Assembly (NCBI GenBank): GCA_026008535.1
Contig: BRKX01000018.1
Span: forward strand, 45,687,588 to 45,751,587
DNA length: 64,000 nucleotides
Reading direction: 5' to 3'
From: Perilla frutescens
Lineage: Eukaryota > Streptophyta > Magnoliopsida > Lamiales > Lamiaceae
A program made the position numbers and the translations under genes. Position 1 is the first letter of the stretch, and each line of letters starts with the position of its first letter. The notes under the pieces are model-generated. The model did no database searches. It had not been told where the DNA came from and saw only the letters and a program-made list of their open reading frames with translations. Of the stretch, positions 11,616-23,639 are shown piece by piece.

Positions 11616-12581
11616 GAAAAAATCAGATGCATTTGTGGTAGAAGTTAACCACTTCAAGAAGATACAAATCCTTTATTCCAATTAGTGCATAGTATTTGAT
11701 TAGATAAACTTGTTTATTAACTACAAAATTTCTTAATTCCCTTTCAATGTCATTAAATAAACATGTGAAAACAACAAAAGGACTATTTCTGATGCATAAA
11801 CTACCAAAAAAAAAAGGTTAAGAACTGATCCAGGCTGTATACAGAACTGAATGAAGAAAAAGTCATGCCTTCTTATTCCTACGATGACACAAACAAAACT
11901 CCGTTTGCACATCCACACGTACGTTCAAAGTAAAACACGAATGTTATTCAACTCCAGCTCAAGTGAAAGCAAAATCGAACTTCAACACACGAAGAATGCA
12001 AGATCCGAAGCCCAGATTCGTATGAATCGAACGAATCAACTTACTAGATACTACTTAAGGTCAAAAAATGTTTCAACAATGGAAGAAAACTATGCATCTC
12101 AACAATCTTTTCCTCAATCACCTACAGCTTGAGGCAAATGAGCATCACCTCAATTTCATAACTTCGAGTCGAAAACTAGATTTTACTAGCTGCAATGCTG
12201 CATTACTCAAGAGTTACAAACCTAATCCATCTCTAATGACGACATAAGCTCTCAATTCCCAGAAATTATCTATTTCAGTACAATAATTCAACATTCCCAT
12301 CAACAGATCCAGCTCAGAACTACAATATCTGCTAACAGCAACAACCCACAGAGCAAGATGAAAGAAAAACAACACAAAAAATTGAATTACTCTCTAAATT
12401 CACACATTTCAATGCAAGTAGCCTAAGAAATACAAATTTATCTCCCTAAATTCTCAACAAATCAAGAACCCACAATTTAAAATAGTTAAAATATATATAT
12501 AATTCATGCTCTATCCCATTTCAGGAATAATAAAAAAAAATCCCAAGAAAATCCAAGAAACTGCAAAAGAACAAATCTTAC
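11476..12581 (-). other. Putative 5'UTR intron of the cyclin gene
   Basis: On the minus strand a donor 'ggtaagatttg' begins at 12581 and an acceptor 'ttgcag' ends at 11476, 57 bp before the cyclin start codon. The interval of about 1.1 kb has no coding signal. Long leader introns are common in plant cell-cycle genes. This is an inference from splice-site sequence only. Confidence 0.5.
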
Positions 12582-13100
12582 CCCAAATCCTTGAAAGATT
12601 AGTCCTTTCAATTGAATCAGCACAACCACTACTTCTCACTAACATCATATACAACAGCTTTATCTAACAGAAAAGGGGTGATTCATCATTCATTCATTCA
12701 ATGAACAAGCAAAAGACATATACTATATCTATATCCACCTCTAAATTTGGCTGTCTTTTAGGTCACTCCACATGGGAGACAAAAACCCCCCAACTTCTCT
12801 CTCCTCTTCGTTAGTTTCTCTCACTAAACATACAGACGTATGTATGTATGTATGCTGCAGTGGCACAAATATAGCTCCTTTCTTTAAAGGGGCCTCGCTT
12901 CCTTTATGTATATACCAAATTCACATGGATGGTGGAGCTCTCTCTATCTCACACTCACTGTGTGTATTTGTGCGTGAGAGAGAGAGAGGAGAGAGAAAAG
13001 CGTGGTGGGATTCATTATGGAAGATAGTGTCGGTAGAATTTTCAATTGCGTGCGGTGCGGCGGGGCCCGGAATATATTTGCTTTTTTTTTTCTCTCTTTT
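12582..13100 (-). promoter_or_regulatory. Probable cyclin leader exon and promoter
   Basis: This segment lies upstream of the presumed leader intron. It contains a GA/CT-rich stretch (12970-13000), a short (GTAT)n run near 12838-12854 and T-rich DNA beyond. Such pyrimidine-rich DNA on the transcribed side is typical near plant transcription starts. Open frames here on both strands are low-complexity and not credible genes. The exact start site is unknown. Confidence 0.35.
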
Positions 13101-13379
13101 ATTTTCTTTATTTATTTTTTCCCCCACTTTTTTTTTTATTATTTTTTTCAAATATTCTTTTTGGCCTCTTGTGCTTTATACTTTAATTATTTTTCAAGCT
13201 ATAAATATTATTTCAATTTAGAACTGAAAATATTGTATAAGAACAGTCTCTTCTAAAGCAATCAATATGATGATAATAAACATGGTATAATAACTCTTAA
13301 ATACAAACACTACATAATATATCCATATACTTTCCCGAATTAATATACGATTCGTTCATATATATATTTTGTGTTCGAT

Positions 13380-13625
13380 AAGATATATATATATATATGC
13401 TTGGTTCGAATTTGAGCTCAATACGTAAAACTTAAGGAAACATGTATAAAAATATCAAATTAAACTACTCGAGCTCGACTCATGTTCGACTCAATTAAAA
13501 TTTGTTTGAACTCGACTCCATGAGTAATCAAATAAGTTCAAATATAAATTTTAAAGTTTGATACCATTTCAAACAAGCTTAAACATATGTATGTTCGAAC
13601 TTGGCTCGACTCATTTACAGTCCTA
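13380..13625. repeat. Dispersed repeat, copy 2 (related to 917-1236)
   Basis: It carries the same ordered phrases as the first copy: 'ctcgagctcgactc', 'gtttgaactcgactc', 'gttcaaatataaatttt', 'ccatttcaaacaagctt' and 'tatgttcgaac'. Overall similarity looks moderate, which points to an old, degraded family. Confidence 0.65.
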
Positions 13626-13750
13626 CACGGATACGAACACGGAATTTTTTATCAACATAATATAATGCGGTAACGAGAAAAAAAAATCAACAAAATTTTA
13701 TTATTATAATAATATTTTTTTCCTATTTTAGACATAATCGTACAGAAGAG

Positions 13751-13793
<43 letters not shown>

Positions 13794-14554
13794 TGTTAAA
13801 TATATTATTAATAAAATTAATAATTAATAATTAATAATTTAATTTTTAATGTTTTATCACGCCATTATGCGTGCAGTATCAGAAAGTGTTCTACAGCACA
13901 ATTTTTATCGTGTTGACATAAATTGATAAACGTATACGCTAGCTCATTATTTCCTTAGTTCTTTCTAAAGATTGTTCTTGAGATGTGTGGTTTTGTTAGC
14001 GTAACTGAAATTCTCGTGATTGAAAGATTATAGTTCAAGTTTCATCAAAATATATTATAGTTCAAGTTTTCATCAAAATATCTAGGATCAAATTATTCAA
14101 ATATCATGTATGAGTAATAGTTGCATATACCTACATAATAACATGAAATTCTTTCAAAACACACTTAATTATTTTTTCGGTTATAAATATAGTTTGAAGT
14201 ACTACTACATTATAAAGTGCAAACAATTGTTTTTTTTTTTTTTGAAAGTAAGTGCAAACAATTTGATCGTTGTAGGATACATAATTAATGGGAATGGATG
14301 ATCGATATATACTTCCATAGTGAAAATAAAGAACAAAATGGTATAAGGAAACAAAATTTTAATACAAATTAAACACATTATTGTAAATCTACCAAGATTA
14401 TTCTCTTCCTATTACAATTTTAAGTAGACCCCACCACATATAATAGAAAAGGGATAGGATCAACTATTTCAAACCGTGACTTAATTAAAATGTCACAATA
14501 TTTAATGTTGGAAATTATTTGTGTCCCAAAACAATTCGGGTTACATATATTCTA
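13626..14554. other. Intergenic, AT-rich, no gene
   Basis: It contains a (TAA)n microsatellite at about 13752-13792 and many poly-A/T tracts. No gene or RNA was recognised. Confidence 0.6.
13752..13792. repeat. (TAA)n microsatellite
   Basis: About 13 perfect trinucleotide units in AT-rich intergenic DNA. Confidence 0.9.
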
Positions 14555-14796
14555 CTACGTCCGTTTCGTTTTGATTCTTGTTATAATTTTTTTATCTAAA
14601 ATTAACAATTAATTTTATGGACTAATATATCATCACTTATATATGACATAAAATATTATTTACTTATATTTTTCTAAAATAGGATTTGAGATATGGTAAA
14701 GATTGAGAGAGTGTGTGTGTGAAAATATATAAAATAACAAATATTTTGCCGCAAAATAGAAAAGTTAAAATAACAATCATAATGAAATGGAGGGAG
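14555..14796. mobile_element. Stowaway-like MITE (Tc1/mariner type)
   Basis: The left end 'ctacgtccgtttcgttttga' and the right end 'aatgaaatggagggag' are inverted matches of the CTCCCTCCGTTCC type typical of plant Stowaway MITEs. TA dinucleotides flank both ends (14553-14554 and 14797-14798). The element is 242 bp, AT-rich and non-coding. Confidence 0.8.
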
Positions 14797-15602
14797 TATA
14801 CATAATTCAGATGCATTAATTTTGATATGACGCGAAGATTAATAATTACAAAATGAAAAATACTAATATAAATTAAATTAATGAAATTTTGGTTTAAACA
14901 ACAAACATTTTAATCAATCACCATCAATGTGTATTACTCATCTCTTGACGAAATTAATTAATTAATTAATATATTAATTAGCATATTTAATTTCTCTATG
15001 TTTCCCACGTTTATTGGTACTATCCTACCCTAGCTTGTATCCTTCTTTGCATAGTTGTGTATGTTTAGAGGTCAACTTCAATTCATTAACTAAAATAATT
15101 TGATGGAGACTCGTGTGGCTTTGTCTTATAAATCAAAATCTGCAAGACGGACACAGTCAAATACTAATAAAATTATATATTTATTTGAGTTTGGATCCGA
15201 ATTTCAACTCGTAAAACAGTGTTACATGAATCTCGGTCAAATAATTTTGTCTAGAGTATCAACCTTAGCTTATTGGAAGCGGATAAGCTAATTAATCAAA
15301 CACAAATAAATAATCGTTGTCACTCTTTTATATTGATCTCTGACAACATGAGAGAGAGGGGCCAACCATAACCATCTTCAATAATTATAATTATATGATT
15401 GATTTTATAATATGATGATGATATATCATATATGTATAATATTCAGATTTCTTCTATGAAATGAGAAAATAAAACATATATAGGTCGTTAAAACAATTAA
15501 GTAATTGAATAGAAAATTCGTTTGTTGAGTGAGCCAATGACCGCATAGCAGCTGCCATTTTGTTTGGTAAAATAATGAAACATAATTGATAGGAGTAGTT
15601 TT

Positions 15603-15603
<1 letters not shown>
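14797..15603. other. Intergenic, no gene recognised
   Basis: AT-rich DNA with a short (TTAA)n run near 14955-14985. Nothing supported as a gene. Confidence 0.55.

Positions 15604-15635
<32 letters not shown>
15604..15635. repeat. (GA)n microsatellite
   Basis: A pure GA run of about 16 units. Confidence 0.95.
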
Positions 15636-15639
<4 letters not shown>

Positions 15640-15875
15640 ATTTACTGTTTTATTGTAGAATAGTGTTTGAGAAATACTAGCAAATTTGAATATTTGATCA
15701 GCAACAACATGTTTCATCTCGTTTATTATTTGGTTATTCATATTTATTTTCATGACTTTTGCAATTTTTTTATTTTAAATAAAATCTTTCAACTTTGGTA
15801 ATTACAACATAAAATGTGAACCCTTTTTTTTTGTTGCAATTAAGTGCAGAACGTTTAGCTATTTTACATACATGA

Positions 15876-16590
15876 TACAGTAAAACATCTATATAAGAAT
15901 ACTCTATATAAGAATAACTTTTTTATAGTAATAAAAAGTTATGGTCCCGACTCCGGACCAGTTATAAATAAGAATAACCTCCACATTATAATATTTCTGT
16001 ATTTTTATAGGACTACCCTTAAGAAATTTACCTCTATATAATAATAAAATGACATTAAATTTCAAATATATTTAAATATCTACATAAAATATATAGAATT
16101 ATTTAACTACATATGTTGCATTAAACTTCAAATTGTATGAATACTTATCTAAAGTTACATGTAACAATGCTTTAATTTTTTGGATTAATATCACATCATT
16201 TAACTTGCGCATTCGAAGTAGTTCGTCAACATCATCACTTTCTTGTTGAATCCAAAATATATACAGTTTGTCCAACATGTTTGAAGTTTCTTGACATGAG
16301 ACTTTTCCTATTTATATTTTATACACTATAATTCTTTGGATAATTATCGCCCCGCACTTCTTGCCTGATTCCTATAAGGACGTCTTATTCGGTTAAAGCA
16401 CATAAATAAATCTTATATACTTTTTAAATTAATGTTTTAAAAATATGAACGGACATTTTCAAATTTTGTATACTATATATTAATTTTTTTAAATAATTTT
16501 TATATGTAAACTCTATATAAGAATAACCTGTCCATAGTAATATTTTTCTCTGGTCCCAACAATATTACTGTATAGAGGTTTTACTCTATA
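15876..16590. mobile_element. Non-autonomous TIR DNA transposon
   Basis: The left end 'acagtaaaacatctatata' matches the reverse complement of the right end, 'atagagtaaaacctctatac'. Internal copies of 'ctatataagaataac' occur near both ends (about 15901 and 16513), and 'tggtccc' motifs lie just inside in opposite orientations. This sub-terminal layout fits a widespread plant family whose ends read taaaacctctat. No transposase is visible in the 715 bp. Confidence 0.7.
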
Positions 16591-17178
16591 ATCTTATGTA
16601 TCGAAAATGATATTGGTCCAATTTCAAGCTACTTGTTACCACGTGACATACATGCATTGTTTATTTGGATTTGAGTAATTAGTTTAGTGATCTATTTTAA
16701 AAACAAATATGGGAAAAATAAGATATAATTGAATCCATAATTTTACCCACGTATGTATGACTTTAATTTCACCATCCACGTAATATTTATCATGTACCAT
16801 AAACATAAAGCACCACCACGTTTAATTTAATTACAATGAATTTTGCAGTTTTAATCGAAAAAAAAAATTCCGTTTCAATGTTTGTCGTGTACTATAGACA
16901 AGAAACACCACCGTGTTTGATTTAGTTACGATGAATTTTGCATGTATGTTTTAATCGGAAAAAAAGTTGGTTTATGTTGTATTTGTTAAAATTGAAATAT
17001 CATGTTTAAAACTTAAAAAAAAAACATATACAAGTAATGATAATAGAGACAATTAACCCTTTTTATTTTTACAAAATTGAATAATTTGGCATATAATGAT
17101 GAGGTTAGCATCGCGCAAAATAATTCTAAATATTGTAAATAGGATATTAAAATATTTAGTAGCAACATAAATAACAAA
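16591..17178. other. Intergenic with a short repeat pair
   Basis: Two direct copies of 'caccaccacgtttaattta'-like sequence (about 16810 and 16907) are followed by similar 'gatgaattttgca' phrases, showing a local duplication of about 95 bp. No gene was recognised. Confidence 0.5.
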
Positions 17179-17250
17179 GTGGCTGTAGTTTAGTGGTAAG
17201 AATTCCACGTTGTGGCCGTGGAGACCTGGGCTCGAATCCCAGCAGCCACA
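17179..17250 (+). tRNA. tRNA-His (anticodon GUG), nuclear
   Basis: A 72-nt cloverleaf. The acceptor stem GTGGCTG pairs with CAGCCAC, followed by discriminator A. The D arm reads TAGTTTAGTGGTA (also the Pol III A box). The anticodon stem CCACG/CGTGG holds the loop TTGTGGC with anticodon GTG at 17212-17214. The T arm TGGGCTCGAATCCCA is also the B box. There is no intron and no encoded CCA, as expected of a eukaryotic nuclear tRNA; the extra 5' G of tRNA-His is added after transcription. It differs from the plastid tRNA-His sequence as I recall it. It sits at the left border of a tandem segmental duplication. Confidence 0.97.
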
Positions 17251-17265
17251 ATTTTATATGAGAGA

Positions 17266-17278
17266 TTTTTTTTTTTTT
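17266..17278 (+). terminator. Pol III terminator of tRNA-His
   Basis: An uninterrupted run of 13 T residues starts 16 bases after the tRNA 3' end. Four or more T residues suffice to end Pol III transcription. Confidence 0.85.
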
Positions 17279-17289
17279 ACATTTTTAAC

Positions 17290-18117
17290 CCTCAAAATCA
17301 TGCAGTGGTTCGATTTTTTTTAATAATTAAATTTTTTTAACTTTAATTTGTATCTCGTATTTAATTCAGTTAATACGTATTATGTGTATATTTAATAATA
17401 TTACCTAATACAATTTTATAAATACATGATATAACCTATGTTAATATTAGATCAAATTGGGGACTAACTTTAATATTGACGGTCCAAATTTTAAACCAAA
17501 GTTTGATCCAATTTTTTTTTTTTTTTCAAATTTAAAAAATCATGATATATGAGGGTGTTGGAGCCGTAAAATAGATGTTACTATTTTGAGAATTTTCAAG
17601 TTTTCGTGGTCATTTTTGAATATTTATTTAAATATGAAAATTATCACGGGAAGGTTACATTAAAGTTAAAAAAGATTTATCAATTTCGAACCCATAAAAT
17701 AAGTAATCTATCAATTGAGGACTCGAACCATGGTAACCATTAATTTAGCACTTTAAATTTAATAAATAGTTTATTTAAAATAATTAAAAACTCTAACACC
17801 GAAATAAATTACTTTCTATTCTGCATAAGTACTTAAAAAGGTTTAGACTTACAAAATGGCCTAAAATTAATAAGGTTTTCAACAATTACCCCCCTTTTTG
17901 CCCTTTCCAAACCAGCCAATAGTCAATGCTAATTAACTGCATACAAAATACATGCTACACATTTCTCTTCCTACTTAGACAAAAAACAACCAAAAAAGTG
18001 TAGCCAACACAGGTTTCACACAGCACAAAATGCAGATTCAACTAAGAGGAAGTTTCTAGTTAGATGATTAACAGCCACCAACAGCAACCAATATTCACCT
18101 GATCTTCAACGGCGGTC
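17290..18117. other. Left part of unit 1, non-coding
   Basis: AT-rich DNA between the tRNA and the 3' end of the minus-strand gene. It aligns with 43020-44077 of unit 2 and then, across the Mutator-like element, with 56243-56466. No gene was recognised. Confidence 0.6.
17884..17892. other. Empty target site of the unit-2 Mutator-like element
   Basis: The single AATTACCCC here corresponds to the two AATTACCCC copies flanking the 12.2-kb element in unit 2. Flanking sequence on both sides (taaaattaataa... and ccctt...ccattccaaaccag-like) is shared, so this is the unoccupied allele of the site. Confidence 0.85.
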
Positions 18118-19767
18118 TCAGGTCGCCCACCTCACCCGTTTCTTGTAAGTCTTCTTTGGCGTTGGATCATCGGCACCATGTGGAGACGAGACAGGAGGAG
18201 TCGGGGTAGACTTCTGAGCTGCTTGAGGCAACAAACTTGTAGTGATGTCTGCAGCTTTTCCCAGAGCTGAGACGAGCAGCACCTCCTTCGAAGCAGCCAA
18301 TGCATCCTTCATCTCTCCATACTGTGAAAATGCAGTGGAAAGAATCTGTCAAGAATTTGCTGAGCTGAAAGAATTGAAATCTTGAAGACAAAAGGACAGG
18401 ACAAAAGTTGCATAGTGCTTAAACATTAAAAAAAAAATGAGCAGCTTGTTCAGCACGCGCTAAAGTTCTGCAACTGAACTCTCATCTCATGCATGATGGC
18501 TGGCATAATCTTGTTCAAGATTCATTGCATTTCGTGCTTAGAAGAGAAGTCGGCAGAAGATAATGATCAGAAACATAATTACAAAGGCGGGCACGTATAT
18601 ATGTTCATATGCGTAATCTAAATCCAGTTTCAACAGAATAATGCATCCATCAAATATAGAATTCATCATCTGTGAACTCACTGTTTTATGGCTACTATTC
18701 CCTTGTAAAACATATTTCCAACATAAGGAAAACACTGCGAAATAACTTACATAAAGTAATATTAAAGCAAAATGATCGGATGATGGAAACAAATCGAGGG
18801 GTGCAACTCAGTTAAAGTGTACAAATCGCGTTCTTGTTTTTGTTTCACATTTGAAGGAATCAATTTTCTAATAAAACCATGAACTAGCTAGAACAGGAAT
18901 ATGTTACGTATTTGCAAGATGCAACTCCAAACTAGCATTCTATGAGGTTTTTGCACTTTGAAACGTAATATAATTGTTATAAAGAACAAATATTGGAGAC
19001 TGAAAAGTAAAGGTGTGAAGTATAGTTGAAAATTACTGCTGCAATCTTTCCCCGAGCAAATTCCAGCTTCCTCACTAGATCGTAGTTATCCTCCATTAAA
19101 GCTTCAATCTACAAATAAAAAGCAAGAAACCTTCCACATGAGTAATGCAATCATTTATGAACAAGGAAAAAAAATCATAAGACGAAAATTGCCTTCTTTT
19201 GTGAGTCGAAGTAAAGGCTTTTGTAGTTGATGTCAGGACCGGGATTGGGATTGGGATTGGGATTGGGATTGGGACCAGGACCAGGACCAGGACCAGGTAT
19301 CTCATCGTCTCTTCCAAAAACCTGTGGAACAAGGTGATTAAAGCCTAGATTTGTCAATATGGATGAGGAAATTTATGAACAAAGACAATACAGACAAAGC
19401 TATGCAACCTTAGACTCGAAATCATCAGCAACTGTAATGAGATAGTCAACCTTTTCTTCTAAGCTCCTTCCATCCACTTCTGGAGGATTGTTAACTTGCT
19501 CAACCTCGAGTTCTTGGTCCTTTACTTCTTCAACTAGAGTAAGATGTTCCACGACAGGCTCTACACCGAGGCTACAAGTAGGTGACCTTAAACTTTTGAT
19601 ACGATTGGATCGTCTTATAACAGCATGATTTTCCACATTAATAGCCTCTAGAGCATTTGAATAAACAGCAAGAGAATGCAGCTTCTCCACACCAGATTTT
19701 GTCTCTGAACTAGGAATATTGGAGTCTTTATCCTAACACAAAACAAGAGTGCAATCAATCTTCTAGT

Positions 19768-19825
<58 letters not shown>

Positions 19826-20372
19826 GGTATTAACATCAAACACCATATTTGCAACATACATATAACCATCTGTATACTTCTCTAGACTAGATGCATATGT
19901 TCAGTGTTCCTGCACATATTTTTTTCTCGATGAAACTTTACATTTACCAACGACATAACTGGTAACGCAGAGATAATAAACAATGAAAAACCTTAATATA
20001 TGAGGTACATTAAACAAGAACCCCAATTTTTTTTAATATTTAAAAAAAAAACATGTGTAGTTCAGTATTTCAACGTTAATCCTCTAAAAATCAAGTCTTT
20101 AATCAATAAATAAATGAAAACAAATCAAACGTGCACACAACTTCATCACTCCCCCAAACGAACACAAATCAGCACCCAAAATTATCACGCAAAGATAAAT
20201 ATATATAGCCACTCCAAATCATGATGCATGAGACCTAAAAACACCACAAAAGGGAGGGGGGGAAATAGATTAATCTCAGGCATTAAAAAGAGGTAGAAAA
20301 AAAAAACTCAGTTAAATGTTAAACCTCATTGGCAGTAGTAATTTGCTCGACAAGCTTCTTTCTTCTACCCAT
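18118..20372 (-). CDS. Conserved plant protein of unknown function (five exons; duplicated in unit 2)
   Basis: Five minus-strand exons (20372-20325, 19732-19409, 19321-19193, 19108-19037, 18321-18118) join in frame to 258 residues. I do not recognise the family. Visible features are a basic start MGRRKKLVEQIT; RRSNRIKS at residues 56-63; an acidic region rich in E and V; SLEEKVDYLITVADDFESK, predicted helical; a run of PG and PN dipeptides at about 133-154; a charged stretch EALMEDNYDLVRKLEFARGK, probably coiled coil; and a basic tail with KKTYKKR. A small, perhaps nuclear, protein is a guess. Intron 3 has a GC donor (AAG|GCAATT), kept in the unit-2 copy; the others are GT-AG. Intact phases, and a decayed copy whose coding exons partly kept their frame, support a real gene. 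The 5'UTR carries a CT microsatellite. Confidence 0.8.
19770..19826. repeat. (CT)n(CA)n compound microsatellite in intron 1
   Basis: A CT run of about 20 units passes into a CA run of about 9 units. The orthologous compound repeat in unit 2 (57555-57600) is shorter. Confidence 0.95.
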
Positions 20373-20475
20373 TATCTTCTTTCACTTAGTAAAAAAACAA
20401 AGCCTGCGACCAGTTAAAAAAGAGGAGTTATGGGGTTCAAGAAACACGCACAACACACACTAGGGCTGGAGATGG

Positions 20476-20476
<1 letters not shown>

Positions 20477-20512
<36 letters not shown>
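20477..20512. repeat. (CT)n microsatellite in the 5' leader
   Basis: A CT run of about 17 units lies 105 bp upstream of the start codon of the unknown-function gene. An inverted copy of the region near 23850 carries a shorter GA run. Confidence 0.95.
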
Positions 20513-20517
<5 letters not shown>

Positions 20518-20933
20518 GCTGTGAGTGTATGTTTAAATTTGGTTTTTTTTTCTCAAGTAAGGAAGGGAAGGGAAGGGAGCGTGATTTTGTTTTTTATAAT
20601 CACAGAAAATAGAAGAGATGAATCGTGGCCGTCCATTTGAAGATGTGGGTCCCACCAGCGGCGATTTGACTTCTGCAACAGTACTCACCTATTTGCTTCG
20701 GTTCAATCAACGTGAATGATCCCCGCTAAACCCGATGCAACAATATTTTATTATTTTTTAACCAATTTGATCGAGTAGCGTCGTTTTACGAATAAAAAAT
20801 GAATTAATATTTGAATTGAAATATAATTAACCACCAAAAGAGTCATAAATGTATTATTAAATATGAATTAGAATTTTCATCCGTTTTTTAAAATTTGACC
20901 CGTAAAATGATTTTATATGGTTACACCAATATT

Positions 20934-21756
20934 TTTAAAATCGGATCGGATATTGAATCAGTGAATTTACTGAATCACCGAGTTACTGATTCGATTCTAA
21001 AGAAACCGAATAACCTGATATATTATATATATACATGTATATAAACACAAAAAAAAAATATAATAAAATTATATAAATTAGTATCATGATAAATATATTA
21101 AATAAATTTAAAAATACACAAAATTTATATCAATGCAAAGAAATAAAATGTTTAATTTATTGATAGTTACTGCATGAGTTAAGTAGTTAAAAGAATAAAT
21201 TTATAAAAATAAATATTGAACATCGAATACTAGATTTTTAGAAAATATATAATTAAATGTCAAATAGTTAAATATTGATTTTAATTACAAATAATACTAC
21301 ACGATAACAATAAAAAATATTGCTAATTATTATTTCACAATCCACTACTTAGATATTAGATATTCTCTTCATTTATTTTAATTTAAAAAATATTAAATTA
21401 AATATTGTTAAATATTAATTTTAATTATATGCTAAACATTGATTATAATTAAAATGACTGCATATATATTATTATATTATTCAAATAATAACATAAGAAT
21501 ATGTTGGCTCAGTTAGTTGAGCACATTGTATAAAATTATACAATTTTTGGAGGTCTTGGTTCGAATTCTTTAAGTCACATATTGAAGGAATTAAATTAAA
21601 TTTGCAGAATTAAAAAAACAAAATAGACCGATTCACCGATTTTGACTAATTTGCACTGGGTCAAACCTGGCCTGCAATATACATACAACCGGACTAATGA
21701 CCGGTTTGTGATTAAACCAGTCGAACCGGTTGGTCCGGTTCGATTTTCAAAACACC
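20934..21756. mobile_element. Non-autonomous TIR element, unit 1 only
   Basis: The left end 'ttaaaatcggatcggatat' is an inverted match of the right end, whose reverse complement begins 'gttttgaaaatcgaaccgga'. The interior is AT-rich and has no transposase. The corresponding place in unit 2 (near 58905) lacks this element, which supports it as an insertion. A short open frame over the right end has no family resemblance. Confidence 0.6.
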
Positions 21757-23070
21757 TCTTACATGAGGGTTCTTTGTCTAGTGCATTGCATTCCCCGAAC
21801 AGTAAAAATAAAAATCCTCATTTAATAAATAGTTAAGAAAGTCCCTTTTATTATCAAATTAATGAAAATTACAATTTCCATCGATTGTAACTGCATGTCA
21901 ATTACACTCGTCAAGAAAGAGATAAAACAATGTTTTCTTAATCATTTTTGCTATACAAAAAGATAACTTCATTAAATATAAATATATTTTAAACTGTTTA
22001 TAAATTGTAGTATTTGGTCAATCAACTTTTTTTTGTTATTACAAGTGTTTTTTTAAATTTTGTATTATTTTTTAAATAAATATTGATTTAAATGTGAAAA
22101 GTGTATAATGAGAGATTTATCTCTCACCCTTATTTGAGTGAAGAAAACCATTCAAATACATCTGTGCGCAGGGTTTAGGCTATTTGATTTATTCATATAA
22201 TATATATTTTTATCTTTCAGAAAAACAAATGAAGTAATATAAATTTTTCTCTAAATAAAATTTGTGTATAATAAGAGTATGAAATCATAATGATGATATT
22301 GTCTACATAATTTTCTATTTTGATGTATCTCATTATAAAATATATGAACAAGTATTACTTTATATACCCACATGGAAAAATTCTATGCTACCCACATGTA
22401 TGGGTCGTAATCTCTTATGATTTACTTTTCTTTTATGACAAGGATAATTCATAACCGTTATCCGAAAATTGCACCAAGTAAAAAATCGAACATGCTATAA
22501 TTACCCCTTTTTGAAAGGATAACATCAAAATAATGATTTTCACATCTAGTAATTGACATTTTGTATTCGAGGAAAATATTGACAATTATTTTTCCTTTTC
22601 TGTTTATCAATCAAGTTTGTTTATGATAGATTGCGATTAGGGTAGAAATGAACCATACCAAGTCGAACTTTGCTTAAAAAGATTTATTTTAGTGAACTTA
22701 GGCCCAATATTACTTGTCGTATACCTTTTATATATATGTATGTTGTGTCTGATCTTTTTAATAAAATGAGCCATATATGAGACCTTTTAAAAATCAATAG
22801 AAAATATAATTGAATAAATTATTTAATTTTTAAATAATAAATAGTCTTATTTAATTGTTGGTGCGTGCGCGACATCCGACGTGGGTGGGCCTACGTGGTG
22901 CACACGCGCCAACAAGTTTATGGTAAATTTGAATGATCAGACCCGTCTAATGATTTGTGACCCGTCTAATGATTTGTAACCCGTTAAATAATTTGATACA
23001 GATTTTTGTCACTAAAAAAGATGAACCAATAGGCCGAAGCTGCTAGCTTTGACTATTCCTCACTCAACTT
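21757..23070. repeat. Upstream repeat block, copy A
   Basis: This block recurs at 29540-30500 (copy C) and, interrupted by insertions, at 58907-61695 (copy B). Diagnostic shared phrases are 'gaggaaaatattg', 'tttgtttatgata', 'taggcccaatatta', and a GC-rich pocket 'ttggtgcgtgcgcgacatcc' followed by 'cacgcgccaacaagttta'. No coding potential is preserved among the copies. Confidence 0.8.
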
Positions 23071-23128
23071 TTTTCCATCAGGCCCGAGCTGGACCTAGCC
23101 GGGTCAGGCGGCCCAAATTGCCAGTCCT

Positions 23129-23340
23129 AATACAATCAATCTTCTAGTTACTATCTCCCTCTCTCACACAGACACAGAGGCATTTACATGAACACCATAT
23201 TTTCAACATACATATAAACTTTTGGTTTCTTATGCTTTGAAGTATTAAGGGTTCTTTATGATAAATCAAACGTGCACACAATTTCATCAACCAAATAGGC
23301 GCCACTAAAAATCATGATGCATGGCGGAAAACAAAGACGC
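23129..23340. repeat. Fragment of the unknown gene's intron 1 (direct orientation)
   Basis: The sequence 'caatcaatcttctagttact' and the following 'gcatttacatgaacaccata', 'acatacatataaac', 'gtgcacacaatttcatca' and 'aaaatcatgatgcatg' match intron 1 of the gene at 18118-20372 (about 19750-20230) and its unit-2 copy. It is a rearranged third partial copy. Confidence 0.7.
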
Positions 23341-23639
23341 CTCCACCCAGGTCCCCTCAAATTTTGTTAAATATTATATATATATGTATATATATAATTT
23401 ATTATATAAATATAATATTATTTACATCATAATATTAGCTTTCGTCCCATCAAAGTTAAAATTTATGCGTTCGTCTCTGGATTCAAACTCATACAAAATG
23501 ATATATTTATAAGTTTTTTTCGTATTTAATTGTATTTGAATTCGAGTATTAACTCGACTTATGATTTTTCATTCATAAAATAATCCCACACAAAACTCCA
23601 CGAAATTGCTTAAAAAATAATAAAAAAATGTTGCATCGA

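Noticed and set aside
12772..13221. 149-codon plus-strand frame upstream of the cyclin
   Set aside because: Low-complexity CT/GA and T-rich promoter DNA; no domain and overlapping frames on both strands.
19096..19332. Frame reading VLVLVPIPIPIP over exon 3 of the unknown gene
   Set aside because: Shadow of the PG/PN repeat exon in another phase; it crosses intron sequence.
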